Source: Myxococcales bacterium (lineage in GTDB: Bacteria; Myxococcota_A; Polyangia; Polyangiales; Polyangiaceae). Taken from it: 64,000 nt of DNA. Both the position numbers and the translations under genes were made by a program. The notes under the pieces were generated by a model. The model had not been told where the DNA came from and did not search any database. It saw only the letters and a list, made by a program, of their open reading frames with translations. Shown piece after piece: positions 52,269-61,181 of this stretch. The DNA lies in NCBI GenBank assembly GCA_016720545.1, contig JADKKK010000001.1, positions 1 to 64,000 of the forward strand, written 5' to 3'. Each line of letters opens with the position of its first letter. Position 1 is the stretch's first letter.

Positions 52269-53513
52269 ATGTCCAGCGCCGCAAGCCCGTCCCCCTCGCC
52301 GTCCTCCGCCGACCCCGCAGCCCCTGCTCGTCCGTACATAGGGGGGCAGGCCGTCCTCGAGGGCGTGATGATGCGCGCGCCGACCTCGTTCGCGATCGTG
52401 GTGCGCCGCCGCGACGGGAGCCTCCACGTCCGCGAGCGCGCCGCCACCGTCCCCACCGGTGTCGCGCGATGGCCGCTCGTCCGCGGCGTCATGTCTCTCG
52501 TCGAGTCGCTCCGGCTGGGAGGCGAGGCCCTGCGCTTCTCCGCCGAGCAAGCCGAGGCCGACGTCACCGCGGCGGAGGCTGAAGCCGTGGCGGGCACCAG
52601 CGCCAAGACCGGCGCGCTGTCGGCGCTCACGGCGCTTGGCTACACGCTCTTTCTCCTCGCGACCCAGGACGCGGAGGCGGCTCCCGCGCCGCCCGCGCCG
52701 GCCACTCCCGCCGCGCCGCCCGCGCCGACCACCGCTCCAGCGCCCGCACCGGCCGCCGCCGCGAGCGCGACGAACCGCACCGGCCCGGCGATCATGCTCG
52801 CGGTCATGGTGTTGTTCATGATCGCGCTGCCGCAGCTGGTCGCGGCCATCATGAACCGCGTGTTGCACTTCGATCTCAAGGTGCAGTCGCCGCAATTTCA
52901 GGCGATGACGGGCGTGTTCAAGCTCGCGATCGTGATCGGCTACATGCTGCTCATCCGCCGCGTGCCAGAGATTCGCCGGGTGTTCCAGTACCACGGGGCG
53001 GAGCACAAGACGATCAGCACCTACGAGGCGGGCGAGGCCCTCACGGTCGAGAACGCCCGCAAGAAGACCACGCTCCACCCGCGGTGCGGGACCACGTTCC
53101 TGGTCATGGTCGCCATCGTCTCGGTGCTCGTCTTCACGGTGCTCGGTGGCCTCCTTCCGCAGATCGATACCGGCAGCAAGATCATCGACAACGTTCTCTT
53201 TTTTGTCGCGAAGCTGCCCTTCGTGCCGGTGCTCGCCGCCATCACCTTCGAGATCCAGCGCGTGTTCGCGCGGTACTTTACGAAGGGCCCGCTCCGTGTC
53301 GTGCTCGTGCCGGGGTTCCTCGTCCAGAAGATCACCACGATCGAGCCCGACGACGAGCAGCTCGAGATCGCCCTCGCGTCGCTCCGCGCCACCCTGTTTC
53401 GTGAGCGGGCGGCGGCGGGGGCGGCGGAGACCCCCGCCGAGGTCGACGACGCGCGCTTCGACGACTACGCCGCGTTCTACGCGACCGACTCGCTGCGAAG
53501 CCCCGCCTCCTGA
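52269..53513 (+). CDS. DUF1385 (YqhQ-like) membrane protein
   Basis: 414 residues from the ATG at 52269, followed by an Ala/Ser/Pro leader. DUF1385 hallmarks: YIGGQAVLEGVMMRAP near residue 28, SFAIVVRRRDGS, VARWPLVRGVMSLVESL, FQYHGAEHKTISTYEAGE and LHPRCGTTFLVMVAIVSVL. Four to five transmembrane helices follow. A Pro/Ala-rich insert of about 40 residues (around 135-175) breaks the usual family spacing. In many bacteria the gene lies next to prfA and rpmE; here prfA follows after 109 bp. Role unknown, possibly in membrane or cell-wall physiology. Confidence 0.88.
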   Translation: MSSAASPSPSPSSADPAAPARPYIGGQAVLEGVMMRAPTSFAIVVRRRDGSLHVRERAATVPTGVARWPLVRGVMSLVESLRLGGEALRFSAEQAEADVTAAEAEAVAGTSAKTGALSALTALGYTLFLLATQDAEAAPAPPAPATPAAPPAPTTAPAPAPAAAASATNRTGPAIMLAVMVLFMIALPQLVAAIMNRVLHFDLKVQSPQFQAMTGVFKLAIVIGYMLLIRRVPEIRRVFQYHGAEHKTISTYEAGEALTVENARKKTTLHPRCGTTFLVMVAIVSVLVFTVLGGLLPQIDTGSKIIDNVLFFVAKLPFVPVLAAITFEIQRVFARYFTKGPLRVVLVPGFLVQKITTIEPDDEQLEIALASLRATLFRERAAAGAAETPAEVDDARFDDYAAFYATDSLRSPAS

Positions 53514-53622
53514 CCTCGCTTGGTGGCTTCGTTACAGGCAATTGCCGCGGCGAGCCGAGCGTTGGCCCTCGAATATCCGTCGACTTGATTGAAGCGAGCG
53601 ACTAGACCCGCCGAGCGTTCGC

Positions 53623-54717
53623 ATGTTGCCCCTCGATAAACTGGCCGATCTCTCGCGGCGTTTCCGCGACATGGACGAGCTGCTCTGCCAGCCCGACGTG
53701 CTCGCCGACCGCGCGCGCCTCGCCAACTTGAACCGCGAGCGCGGTGAGCTCGAGCCCATCGCCAACGCCTTCGCGCGCTACCAAGAGGCGCAGCGCCGGC
53801 TCGAGGAAGACCGCGAGGCCCTCGCGGATCCGGAGCTGCGGGAGCTCGTCGACGAGCACGAGATCCCCGCCCTCGAGGAGAAGGTCCTCGCGCTCGAGCT
53901 CGAGCTGCAGTTCCTGCTGCTACCCCAAGACCCGGACGACAAGAAGAACACGATCATCGAGATCCGCTCGGGCGAGGGCGGCGAAGAGGCCGCGCTCTTC
54001 GCGGCCGATCTGTTCCGCCTCTACTCGCGGTACTCCGAGGCGCGGGGCTGGCAGCTCGAGGTGCTCTCCCTCTCCGAGAGCGCCACGGGCGGCTACAAGG
54101 AGTGCATCTTCCTGCTCTCGGGCAAGGACGTCTACGCCCACATGCGCTTCGAGGGAGGCGTGCACCGCGTGCAGCGCGTCCCCGCCACCGAGAGCCAGGG
54201 GCGCATCCACACCTCGACGGCCACCGTGGCGGTGCTTCCCGAGGCGGACGAGGTCGAGGTGCAGATCGACGACAAGGACCTCGAGATCTCCATCGCCGCC
54301 AGCGGCGGTCCCGGCGGCCAGGGCGTCAACACCACGAACAGCGCGGTGCAGATCCTCCACAAGCCGTCCGGCCTCATCGTGAAGTGCCAAGACGAGCGCT
54401 CCCAGCTGAAGAACAAGGCGAAGGCGCTGAAGGTGCTGAAGAGCCGCCTGCTCGACATCGAGAAGGCGAAGCGAGACGCCGAGGTCAGCGCCGAGCGGCG
54501 CGGTATGGTCGGCACCGCCGAGCGCAGCCAGAAGATCCGCACCTACAATTTCCCCCAGAACCGCGTGAGCGATCACCGCATCCAGCTGACGCTCCACAAG
54601 CTCGATCGCGTGATGATGGGCGATCTTGAGGAGCTCATGACGGCGCTCCGCACCCACCGGCAGGCCACGATGCTCGAGGCGCAGAACGGCGCTGACGGCG
54701 GGGCTCACAAGGCGTGA
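53623..54717 (+). CDS. prfA: Peptide chain release factor 1
   Basis: 364 residues. RF1 ends translation at UAA and UAG. The stop-codon reading motif is PAT within HRVQRVPATESQGRIHTST (about residue 187), and the catalytic GGQ lies in GGPGGQGVNTTNSAV (about 232). The coiled-coil N-terminal domain and RTYNFPQNRVSDHRI are typical. The residue after GGQ is Gly where E. coli has His. The methyltransferase gene prmC, often next, is missing; a short unknown gene follows 12 bp downstream instead. Confidence 0.96.
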   Translation: MLPLDKLADLSRRFRDMDELLCQPDVLADRARLANLNRERGELEPIANAFARYQEAQRRLEEDREALADPELRELVDEHEIPALEEKVLALELELQFLLLPQDPDDKKNTIIEIRSGEGGEEAALFAADLFRLYSRYSEARGWQLEVLSLSESATGGYKECIFLLSGKDVYAHMRFEGGVHRVQRVPATESQGRIHTSTATVAVLPEADEVEVQIDDKDLEISIAASGGPGGQGVNTTNSAVQILHKPSGLIVKCQDERSQLKNKAKALKVLKSRLLDIEKAKRDAEVSAERRGMVGTAERSQKIRTYNFPQNRVSDHRIQLTLHKLDRVMMGDLEELMTALRTHRQATMLEAQNGADGGAHKA

Positions 54718-54729
54718 GCTCGTGAGCGC

Positions 54730-55188
54730 GTGAACCGCGAGAGCCAGCCCTCCCTTCTTCGCGACGGCGCCCTCGAGGGCGCCGCGCTGACCGAAGCGCT
54801 CGCCGTGGCGATGACCGTGGCCCCGGGGCTCTACTCCCGCAATCGGTTCTTCGACCTGCACCGTCGCCCGGAGGTGCGGGCCGCGCGGCGACGCTCGGCG
54901 CTCCTCCGCGGCGCCCTCCGTCACCTCGAGCGAGCCGTGGAGCCCGCGCTCACGGCGCGGGGCGACGGGCTGTTCGAGCTCACCTACCGGCTCCCCGACG
55001 TCGACTTCAGGCGCCGCGTGACCGTGTCGGGGCTGGAGGTCGCGTGCCTCCGCTACCTGCTCGGGCGGCAGCGGCGCGCTCCATTCGGCGACACGCGCGA
55101 CGCGCCCGAGGGCGAGGATCCCCGCGCGAGCGTGGAGGCCGCCATCGCGCGCCTCGGCCCGCCGCCGGCGACGCGCGCCGCGCGATAG
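54730..55188 (+). CDS. Hypothetical protein downstream of prfA
   Basis: 152 residues from a GTG at 54730, 12 bp after prfA, so probably in the same transcript. Arg-rich and helical: TEALAVAMTVAPGLYSRNRF, RAARRRSALLRGALRHLERAVE and VSGLEVACLRYLLGRQRR, with a beta hairpin around ELTYRLPDVDFRRRV between them. No signal peptide, transmembrane segment or known domain. The position suggests a role near translation, but nothing in the sequence shows it. A 7-bp hairpin follows the stop. Confidence 0.55.
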   Translation: MNRESQPSLLRDGALEGAALTEALAVAMTVAPGLYSRNRFFDLHRRPEVRAARRRSALLRGALRHLERAVEPALTARGDGLFELTYRLPDVDFRRRVTVSGLEVACLRYLLGRQRRAPFGDTRDAPEGEDPRASVEAAIARLGPPPATRAAR

Positions 55189-55191
55189 CTA

Positions 55192-55210
55192 CGTGCATTC
55201 TACATGCACG
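55192..55210. terminator. Hairpin between convergent genes
   Basis: CGTGCAT (55192-55198) and ATGCACG (55204-55210) form a perfect 7-bp stem with a five-base loop, three bases after the stop of the upstream gene and 14 bp from the stop of the convergent HIT gene. No T tract. It may act in both directions; its TGCATTCTACA core resembles elements near 30000 and 62675. Confidence 0.4.
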
Positions 55211-55223
55211 CGCGTGGCCCGCT

Positions 55224-55565
55224 TCAGCCGGGCGGCCAGCTGAGCGCGCGGCCGCCGAGCACGTGCACGTGCAGGTGGAACACGGTCTGTCCGCCGTCGT
55301 CACCGTTGTTGATTACGAGCCGGTAACCCGAGCCGCCGAGGCCGAGCCGCTCGGCCACCTCTCGCGCGCCGAGGACTACCGCGCCGAGGAGCGCGGCGTG
55401 CTCGCCCGTGGCCTCGTGCACTCTCTCGAGGTGCACCTTCGGGATGACGAGCGCGTGCGAGGGGGCGACCGGCCGAACGTCACGAAAGGCGAGCACGTGG
55501 TCGTCCTCGTACACGATGTCGGCGGGGATCTTCTTCGAGACGATGTTGCAAAAGAGGCAGCCCAT
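55224..55565 (-). CDS. HIT-family nucleotide-binding protein
   Basis: 113 residues, from the ATG at 55563-55565, HinT-like length. The start MGCLFCNIVSKKIPADIVYE is the usual zinc-pair type (CLFC). The histidine triad with flanking residues is FHLHVHVLGGR, and IPKVHLERVHE holds the second His pair. HIT hydrolases cleave phosphoramidates such as AMP-lysine. Very probably cytoplasmic housekeeping. Longer open frames upstream overlap the gene at 55659 and are not used. Confidence 0.92.
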   Translation of the reverse strand: MGCLFCNIVSKKIPADIVYEDDHVLAFRDVRPVAPSHALVIPKVHLERVHEATGEHAALLGAVVLGAREVAERLGLGGSGYRLVINNGDDGGQTVFHLHVHVLGGRALSWPPG

Positions 55566-55658
55566 GCTGGCAGGGTACCTCCCGAGCGCACATCTGTCGC
55601 GCCGCGCGGGCGCGCGCGGGACGTACGCCCAGCGTGACTGGGCTGGTAGGCTCGACGC

Positions 55659-56318
55659 ATGGTGAAGCACGATCTTGGCGGCGGACGCGCGATCTCGGCG
55701 GAGCGCGCGGCGGAGAAGCTGAACCTCCGCGCGGGGCTCCCTGGCGCGTTCCTCTTCGACCAAGCCGCGCACGCGCTGCGGCGCGCTCGACCCACGCTCC
55801 CGCTCGAGGCGCGACTCGATCTCGCCCTCGCGTCGAGCTGGCTCGTGAACTCGCCCGCGCCCTCCCCCGCCCTCCGCGCGCTGGCGACGCCCCCATGGCG
55901 CGAGGTGCTGCTCGCGCTCGCCTTGGCCCTCGAGGCGCTCCCGGACGAGCCGGTCGCCGGTTCGCCCGAGCTCGCCGAGATCGCGGCGGCGGTCGACCAG
56001 CTCTCCGAGGCGCTCGGAACGCGGCGCGCGCAGGGCACCGAGGCGCTCTCCAAGCTGCTCGCGCTCCTCGTCCCCGAGTGCGTGCCGCTCCTGCCCGAGC
56101 CGGCGTGCCGGCACTTGCTGGGCGAGCCGCCGCTAGCGCAAGGCGCGCGCTTCATCGGCGCGTTGCTGGTGTTTCGACGCGCGACGAACGCGCTCTACGG
56201 CGAGCTCGTCGCGGTGGCGCGCGACCACGACGCGGCCGTGCTGGACGCGGCCCAGGTGCTCGATCGGGTGCTGTGGTTCGACTCCGAGGGTCACGCCCAC
56301 TTCCCGCCGCTCGAGTGA
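55659..56318 (+). CDS. Hypothetical helical protein
   Basis: 219 residues from the ATG at 55659, Leu/Ala-rich, predicted all-helical: SAERAAEKLNLRAGLPGAFLF, ARLDLALASSWLVNSP, REVLLALALALEALPDE, ELAEIAAAVDQLSEALG and LSKLLALLVPECVPLLPE. Not hydrophobic enough for membrane helices; probably a soluble helical bundle. No family recognised. It lies between the HIT gene (divergent, 93 bp) and the kinase gene (convergent, 42 bp). Confidence 0.55.
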   Translation: MVKHDLGGGRAISAERAAEKLNLRAGLPGAFLFDQAAHALRRARPTLPLEARLDLALASSWLVNSPAPSPALRALATPPWREVLLALALALEALPDEPVAGSPELAEIAAAVDQLSEALGTRRAQGTEALSKLLALLVPECVPLLPEPACRHLLGEPPLAQGARFIGALLVFRRATNALYGELVAVARDHDAAVLDAAQVLDRVLWFDSEGHAHFPPLE

Positions 56319-56360
56319 CGACCGAGGACTCGACGCCGCAGCCCACTGCACGCGGTGGGC

Positions 56361-58337
56361 TCAGTCGAACGCGGCGAGCCCGGCCGCGGTGAGCACCTCG
56401 ACCGCGCGGAGCAGCTCGGGGGCGGCGGCGCCCGACTGCGCGCCGAGGCGCAGCACCTCGCGAAGCGCGAGGGGAGGATCGAGGAGCGCGCGGAGCGCCG
56501 ACACGCTCGCGGGCCACGTGACCCCGACGAGCTCGCGCGGCGTCGGGCGGCTCCGCAAGGTACGGCTCAAGTGGCCGCGGTAGCGGTCGAGCGGCACGTT
56601 CCCGGGCATCTCCGCTTCGAGGCCGGCGACCAGCAGCTGCGGCAGGTCGAGGTCGAGCGGGAACTCGACGTGGGCCGCGGTGCGGTCGCGATAGAACGAC
56701 ACCTTGCCGAAGCGCCACGTGAAGAGGTCGGCGACGCGATCGCGCCCTTGCTCGCGGATCGCGCGGAAGATCTCGACGGCGTCGACGAGGCCGAGCGAGA
56801 TGAGCGTGTCGCCCATGCGGCCCTGGTACCGAGGGAGGATGCCGAGGGCGAGATCGAGCTCTTCGCGCGCGAGCTTGCCGCGGCGCACGAGGTACTCGCC
56901 GAGCAGCTCGGTCGCGTTCGTCGAGGCGACGTGATGCAGCCGGCCGGCCTGGAAATAGAGCTCTTTGCGCATGGGCGCCGCGCCGCCCCCGGCGCCGCGC
57001 TCGGCGAAGAGAACGCCCGAGAGGCGCTCCCGCAGCACGGGCATGAGCACCGCCAACATGCCCATTTCGGACAGCTCGCCCTGAAACTGGGGCAGGCCAG
57101 GGTCGAGGGCTCCGCTCGCGGTGGCGGTGGAGGGCGGCAGGAAGCGCGCGAGCTCGCCGATGTCACGCAGCGGCTTGAGGCCCGTGCCGGCGTAGTTCAC
57201 GCGATCGCGCTCGGCGAGCTCGCCCGTGGAGATCGCCTCGACGAGGTGGGCAAACGAGATCGGCCCCATCAGGCGCCCGTCAGCGGTGACGACGAACGAG
57301 GGCTCGAGCACGTACTCGCTGGTCTTGCGGAGCTGGGGATCGCTCACGCGCGTAGCCTGCGCTTCCACCGCCCGAGCGCGACCAGGCGTCACCGCGCTGA
57401 GCTCGCGGCTGGGGGCGCCGGCCTGCGTGGCGCGCACGAGGGCCGAGAGCTCGGTGATCGCGGCTTGAGGCGGGCTCTCGAAGGGGGCGAGCCGGGCGGC
57501 GAGCTCGGACGCCGTCCCGAAACGCCGATCGGGCGCCTTCGAGAGGGCGCGCTCGAGCACGTCGAAGAGCCCCTTGGGGAGGGAGTGTCGCGCCGACTCG
57601 AGGACGTCGAGCTTGCAGTCGCGAATCGCGAGCAGCACGGCGAGCTGCCCGCCGCCCGCGAAGAGCGGGACACCGAGGAGCATCTCGGTGAGCACGGCGG
57701 CGAGGCTGAAGAGATCGGCCCGGTGATCGGCGGGGTCGCCCTTCACCTGCTCGGGGGCGAGGTACGCGTACTTCCCCTTCAGGGTGTTGCCCGCCTCGCT
57801 GCGCATCGACGCGCGAGAGGACGAGTGCGCAATGCCAAAATCACCAAGCTTTACGCGACCATCCACCGAGAAGTAGATGTTCGATGGGCTCACGTCGCGG
57901 TGCACGATGTGGAGCGGCGCCCCGTTGGCGTCCCGCGCGGTGTGCGCGCTGGCGAGCGCGCGCAGGACCTCGCGGGCGATGTAGACCGCGACCCCGACGG
58001 GGAGCGTGCGGCCCTCCTGCTTCAACCGGCGGAGCAGGCGGTAACCGTCGACGCCGTCGACGTGCTCGAGGGCGAGGAACGGCTCGCCGGTCGCCTCGTC
58101 GACGCCGGCGAAGTAGACGCGGACGACGTTCTCGTGGCGGATCGACGCGTGCAGCCGCGCCTCGAGGTCGAACATGGACCTCGCGCTGGGCTCGGCGAGC
58201 ATGTGCGGTAGCAGGCGCTTGACGACGACCCGCTCGGGCAGATCGCCGCCGGGCTCCGCGGGGCGCGCCGTGTGCACCTCCGCCGTACCGCCGACGGCCA
58301 ACCGAGCCTCGAGAACGAACGGACCGAACCTCCGCAT
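56361..58337 (-). CDS. Serine/threonine protein kinase with GYF-like and DUF4388-like domains
   Basis: 658 residues from the ATG at 58335-58337. The kinase domain (about 1-270) has the Gly loop EARLAVGGTAEVH, Lys in VVVKRLLPH, catalytic IVHRDVSPSNIYF (about 148), DFGIAH (about 165) and YLAPEQVKGDPADHRAD. Asp-Phe-Gly and HRD are intact, so it is likely active. A linker is followed by a GYF_2-like domain (about 348-395: LMGPISFAHLVEAISTGELA, DRVNYAG). A PATAN/DUF4388-type C-terminus (about 412-650) follows, with GELSEMGMLAVLMPVLRE and QAGRLHHVASTNATELLGE. Hanks-type kinases with DUF4388 are a myxobacterial speciality. Targets unknown. Confidence 0.9.
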   Translation of the reverse strand: MRRFGPFVLEARLAVGGTAEVHTARPAEPGGDLPERVVVKRLLPHMLAEPSARSMFDLEARLHASIRHENVVRVYFAGVDEATGEPFLALEHVDGVDGYRLLRRLKQEGRTLPVGVAVYIAREVLRALASAHTARDANGAPLHIVHRDVSPSNIYFSVDGRVKLGDFGIAHSSSRASMRSEAGNTLKGKYAYLAPEQVKGDPADHRADLFSLAAVLTEMLLGVPLFAGGGQLAVLLAIRDCKLDVLESARHSLPKGLFDVLERALSKAPDRRFGTASELAARLAPFESPPQAAITELSALVRATQAGAPSRELSAVTPGRARAVEAQATRVSDPQLRKTSEYVLEPSFVVTADGRLMGPISFAHLVEAISTGELAERDRVNYAGTGLKPLRDIGELARFLPPSTATASGALDPGLPQFQGELSEMGMLAVLMPVLRERLSGVLFAERGAGGGAAPMRKELYFQAGRLHHVASTNATELLGEYLVRRGKLAREELDLALGILPRYQGRMGDTLISLGLVDAVEIFRAIREQGRDRVADLFTWRFGKVSFYRDRTAAHVEFPLDLDLPQLLVAGLEAEMPGNVPLDRYRGHLSRTLRSRPTPRELVGVTWPASVSALRALLDPPLALREVLRLGAQSGAAAPELLRAVEVLTAAGLAAFD

Positions 58338-58495
58338 CAGGGTGGAACGGTAGCACGCGGCCGATCTCACGGACGATTCGACTCTGTCGTGGAATGGGCG
58401 ATTTGTTCCGGCGGTTGCGGTATGAAGGCCGCGCCGGCTCGGGCAGCGCGCGCAGCGCGCCGCGCGCGCACGGCGTTCGCAGGGAGGTGTCGCTC

Positions 58496-60148
58496 GTGAG
58501 GCTCTTCGCAAGCCCGTTTCGCCCGCTCGGCCTGTTCACGTCGCGCGCAGCGATCGCCGCGGCGCTGACAGGGGTCTTCGCGCTGGCCGCCTGCGACGGC
58601 TGTCGCCCTCCGACGACGGAGCCGGCACGCACCCGCGACGAGCGGCCCACTGTGCGGCTCTACTTGGTGTCGGACCTCGCCGGCGCCCTCGAGCCCTGCG
58701 GCTGCGTGAAGGACCAGCTCGGGGGGATGGACCACTTCGGTGCGCTCGTACGAGCCGAGGAGGCGTCCGCCGCCGCCTACGCGACGCTCACGGCGGGCCC
58801 GCTCTTCTTCATGGACCCCGACGTCACGGCCGACAAGCGCGGCCAAGACGTCGCGAAGGCCGAGACCATCGCGAAGGCGCTCGCGTCGCTGCGACTCGCG
58901 GGGTTCGCACCGGCGCGGAACGAGTGGGCCGCCGGCGACCAGACCCTCGCGTCGCTGCGCGAGGCCAGCGGCGCGCCGCTCTTGTTCGCCAACGCGACCC
59001 CCGCGGCGGGCCCGCGCACGGCCACCTCGGTCAAGGAGCTCGGCGGGGTCAAGGTGGGCCTCTTGGGGGTCTCGGCGCCCTCTCGCGCACGTGAGGGCAA
59101 GCCGCTGAGCGAGCCGAAGGACGGCCCGATCCAAGAGGCGGTGGGCGCGGCGCTCGCGGAGCTCGAGAAGCAGGGCGCGCAGGTGGTCGTGCTGCTCGCC
59201 TCGATCGGCCGCGGGGAGGCGAAGCGCCTCGCCGACGCGTTCCCGAAGCTCCTCGCGATCCTCGTGGGCTCACCCGGCGGCGCGGGCGAGGCGAACACGC
59301 AGGCGGCGCCCATCGAGCGCGTCGGTGACGTGCTCCTCGTGGAGACCGGCAACCACCTCCAGACCGTCGGCGTCCTCGACCTCTTCGTGCGCGACGGCAG
59401 CATGGCGTTCGCGGACGGCGCCGGGCTCGAGGCCACCCGCAAGCGCGAGGCGCTCAGCGCGCGCATCGACGACCTCCGGAAGAAGATCGCGACCTGGGAG
59501 ACCGATCCCTCCGTGGCGAAGGCCGACATCGAGGCCCGTCGCGCCGAGGTCGCGAAGCTCGAGCAAGAGCGGGCCGTCCTCGACAAGTCGCCCACGCCCG
59601 CGAAGGGGAGCTTCTACCGATACGCCCTGCGCGAGGTGCGCACGACGCTCGGCACCGACAAACTCATCACCGACAAGCTCTCCGCCTATTACAAGCGCGT
59701 GAACGACGAGAACAAGCGCGCGTTCGCGGGTCGCACCCCTCGCCCCACGGCCGCCGACGAGCCCGCGTACGTGGGCATCGACGTCTGCTCGGCCTGCCAC
59801 GCCGACGCGCGCAAGGTGTGGAACGGCACGGCCCACAGCCGCGCCTACAAGACCCTCGAGGACGGCTTCAAGGAGTTCAACCTCGACTGCGTGTCGTGCC
59901 ACGTCACGGGCTACGAGCGCCCCGGCGGCAGCACGGTCACCGCCGTCGCCGCGCTGAAGAACGTGCAGTGCGAGGTGTGCCACGGCGCGGGTTCGCTCCA
60001 CGTGAAGGCGCCGGCGCGCGTGCACGTGCCGGTTCCGAAGCCGAGCGGTGACACCTGCCTCTCGTGCCATCACCCGCCCCACGTGCACGAGTTCGACGCG
60101 AAGACCAAGCTCTCGGGCGTGCTCGGACCAGGACATGGCCGCAAGTAG
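58496..60148 (+). CDS. Metallophosphoesterase-fold (5'-nucleotidase-like) / tetrahaem cytochrome c fusion, lipoprotein
   Basis: 550 residues from a GTG at 58496. The GGGAGG at 58483-58488 fixes this start; an earlier frame to 58394 is Arg-rich filler. The lipobox is GVFALAACDG (Cys about 33). Domain 1 (about 55-300) aligns by eye with the UshA/SoxB-type phosphoesterase fold (VRLYLVSDLAGALEPCGC, GGMDHFGALVRAE, VKVGLLGVSAPSR), but the usual DxH, GDxxD, GNHE and GHxH metal ligands are not present. A coiled-coil linker (about 315-370) follows. Domain 2 has four haem motifs: CSACH (431), CVSCH (465), CEVCH (492) and CLSCH (521), as in cytochrome c554-type proteins. It begins a locus with DUF362 and polyferredoxin genes. 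Probably an electron carrier on the outer face of a membrane. Confidence 0.82.
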   Translation: MRLFASPFRPLGLFTSRAAIAAALTGVFALAACDGCRPPTTEPARTRDERPTVRLYLVSDLAGALEPCGCVKDQLGGMDHFGALVRAEEASAAAYATLTAGPLFFMDPDVTADKRGQDVAKAETIAKALASLRLAGFAPARNEWAAGDQTLASLREASGAPLLFANATPAAGPRTATSVKELGGVKVGLLGVSAPSRAREGKPLSEPKDGPIQEAVGAALAELEKQGAQVVVLLASIGRGEAKRLADAFPKLLAILVGSPGGAGEANTQAAPIERVGDVLLVETGNHLQTVGVLDLFVRDGSMAFADGAGLEATRKREALSARIDDLRKKIATWETDPSVAKADIEARRAEVAKLEQERAVLDKSPTPAKGSFYRYALREVRTTLGTDKLITDKLSAYYKRVNDENKRAFAGRTPRPTAADEPAYVGIDVCSACHADARKVWNGTAHSRAYKTLEDGFKEFNLDCVSCHVTGYERPGGSTVTAVAALKNVQCEVCHGAGSLHVKAPARVHVPVPKPSGDTCLSCHHPPHVHEFDAKTKLSGVLGPGHGRK

Positions 60149-61181
60149 GCCGTCAGCGAGCGCGAGATCGAGGGCGCACGCGCTCTCCCTCGCGTGCAGC
60201 GCCGCGGCGCTCGGTGGGCTCGGCCTCACGCCTCGCCCCGCGCGCGCCGAGACCCCGCCGACCACGCTCGAGCGAGCCATGGCCGAGCTCGAGACCGAGA
60301 GCTTCGCGGAGGCGTGCCCACTACTCCAGCGCGCCTTCGACGAGGTGCCGGCGCCCGCCACGCTCGCGCTCGCGGCCGACTGCCTCGACCGGGGCGGGCG
60401 CCTCGCGTCGGCCCATGCAACCTACACGCGTCTCCTCGCGCGCGAGGGCGGCTCGCTCCCGGAGGCGACCCGCGAGCGCGCCCGCAGCCGGCTCGCGGAG
60501 CTCGGCCCGCGCCGCTCGCGGCTCACCGTCCGCCTGCCGCCCGATCTCCGCGCGACCCCGGCGCTTGGCGTGTGGATCGACGGCGCGGCCGTCCCGCGCG
60601 ACCGGTGGGACGCGCCTCACCCGCGGGACGGCGGCCCGGTCACCGTGCGCGTCGCGGCGAGAGACCTCGCCTTCACCGCCACGGTCGCGCTCGCCGCCGA
60701 GGGCGACGACCTCGTGGTCGACGTGCCGAGCCTCGCGGGGCTGACGAGCTCGCGCGTCGCGCGGGTCGAGCTCTCGCCGCGTGCCCTCGGGCGTGCGCCC
60801 GCCGTGGGGTACCTGGTCGACGAGGGCAACCTCGGCCCCGCGAAGCTCACGGGCGCGGCGCTGGTCGCGGGCGGCGGGCTCGCGGCGATCACGGGCGTGG
60901 TGCTCGGCGTGCTCGCGAAGGCCGATCACAGCCGGGCCGCGACGCTCTGCGAGGCCAACCGGTGCGCCGACCGCGCGCAGGTGGACGCGGCCGCCGACGC
61001 GCGCGCCAAGGGCGACGTGGGCACGGTCGTGGGGCTCGCCGGCCTCGGCCTCGTGGCGGGCGGCGCCGCGCTCTTCTGGCTCGCGCCGGCTCGGACGCCC
61101 GAAGGGGTCGCCAACTCACGCACGAGCCTCTCCGTGGCGGCCCGCGGGCTCGGCGTCGTCGCCGAGGGCTCGTTCCGGTGA
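60135..61181 (+). CDS. Repeat-like protein with membrane helices, downstream of the cytochrome
   Basis: 348 residues from the ATG at 60135, which overlaps the end of the previous gene by 14 bases. A signal peptide or N-terminal anchor (SLACSAAALGGLGLTPRPARA) is followed by a helical repeat with TPR-like text (LERAMAELETESFAEACPLL, APATLALAADCLDRGGRLASA), a beta domain (RRSRLTVRLPPDL, VTVRVAARDLAFTATV), then two hydrophobic helices (about 250-270 and 300-318). Built like the gene at 7723. It is coupled to the cytochrome fusion by overlap and to the next lipoprotein by a GTGA overlap. It may help to assemble or anchor the redox complex; this is inference. Confidence 0.65.
   Translation: MAASRPSASARSRAHALSLACSAAALGGLGLTPRPARAETPPTTLERAMAELETESFAEACPLLQRAFDEVPAPATLALAADCLDRGGRLASAHATYTRLLAREGGSLPEATRERARSRLAELGPRRSRLTVRLPPDLRATPALGVWIDGAAVPRDRWDAPHPRDGGPVTVRVAARDLAFTATVALAAEGDDLVVDVPSLAGLTSSRVARVELSPRALGRAPAVGYLVDEGNLGPAKLTGAALVAGGGLAAITGVVLGVLAKADHSRAATLCEANRCADRAQVDAAADARAKGDVGTVVGLAGLGLVAGGAALFWLAPARTPEGVANSRTSLSVAARGLGVVAEGSFR

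Noticed and set aside
53623..54717. Unusual Gly after the GGQ motif in RF1
   Set aside because: Residues at this position vary between phyla, and the rest of RF1 is normal, so it is not treated as a finding.
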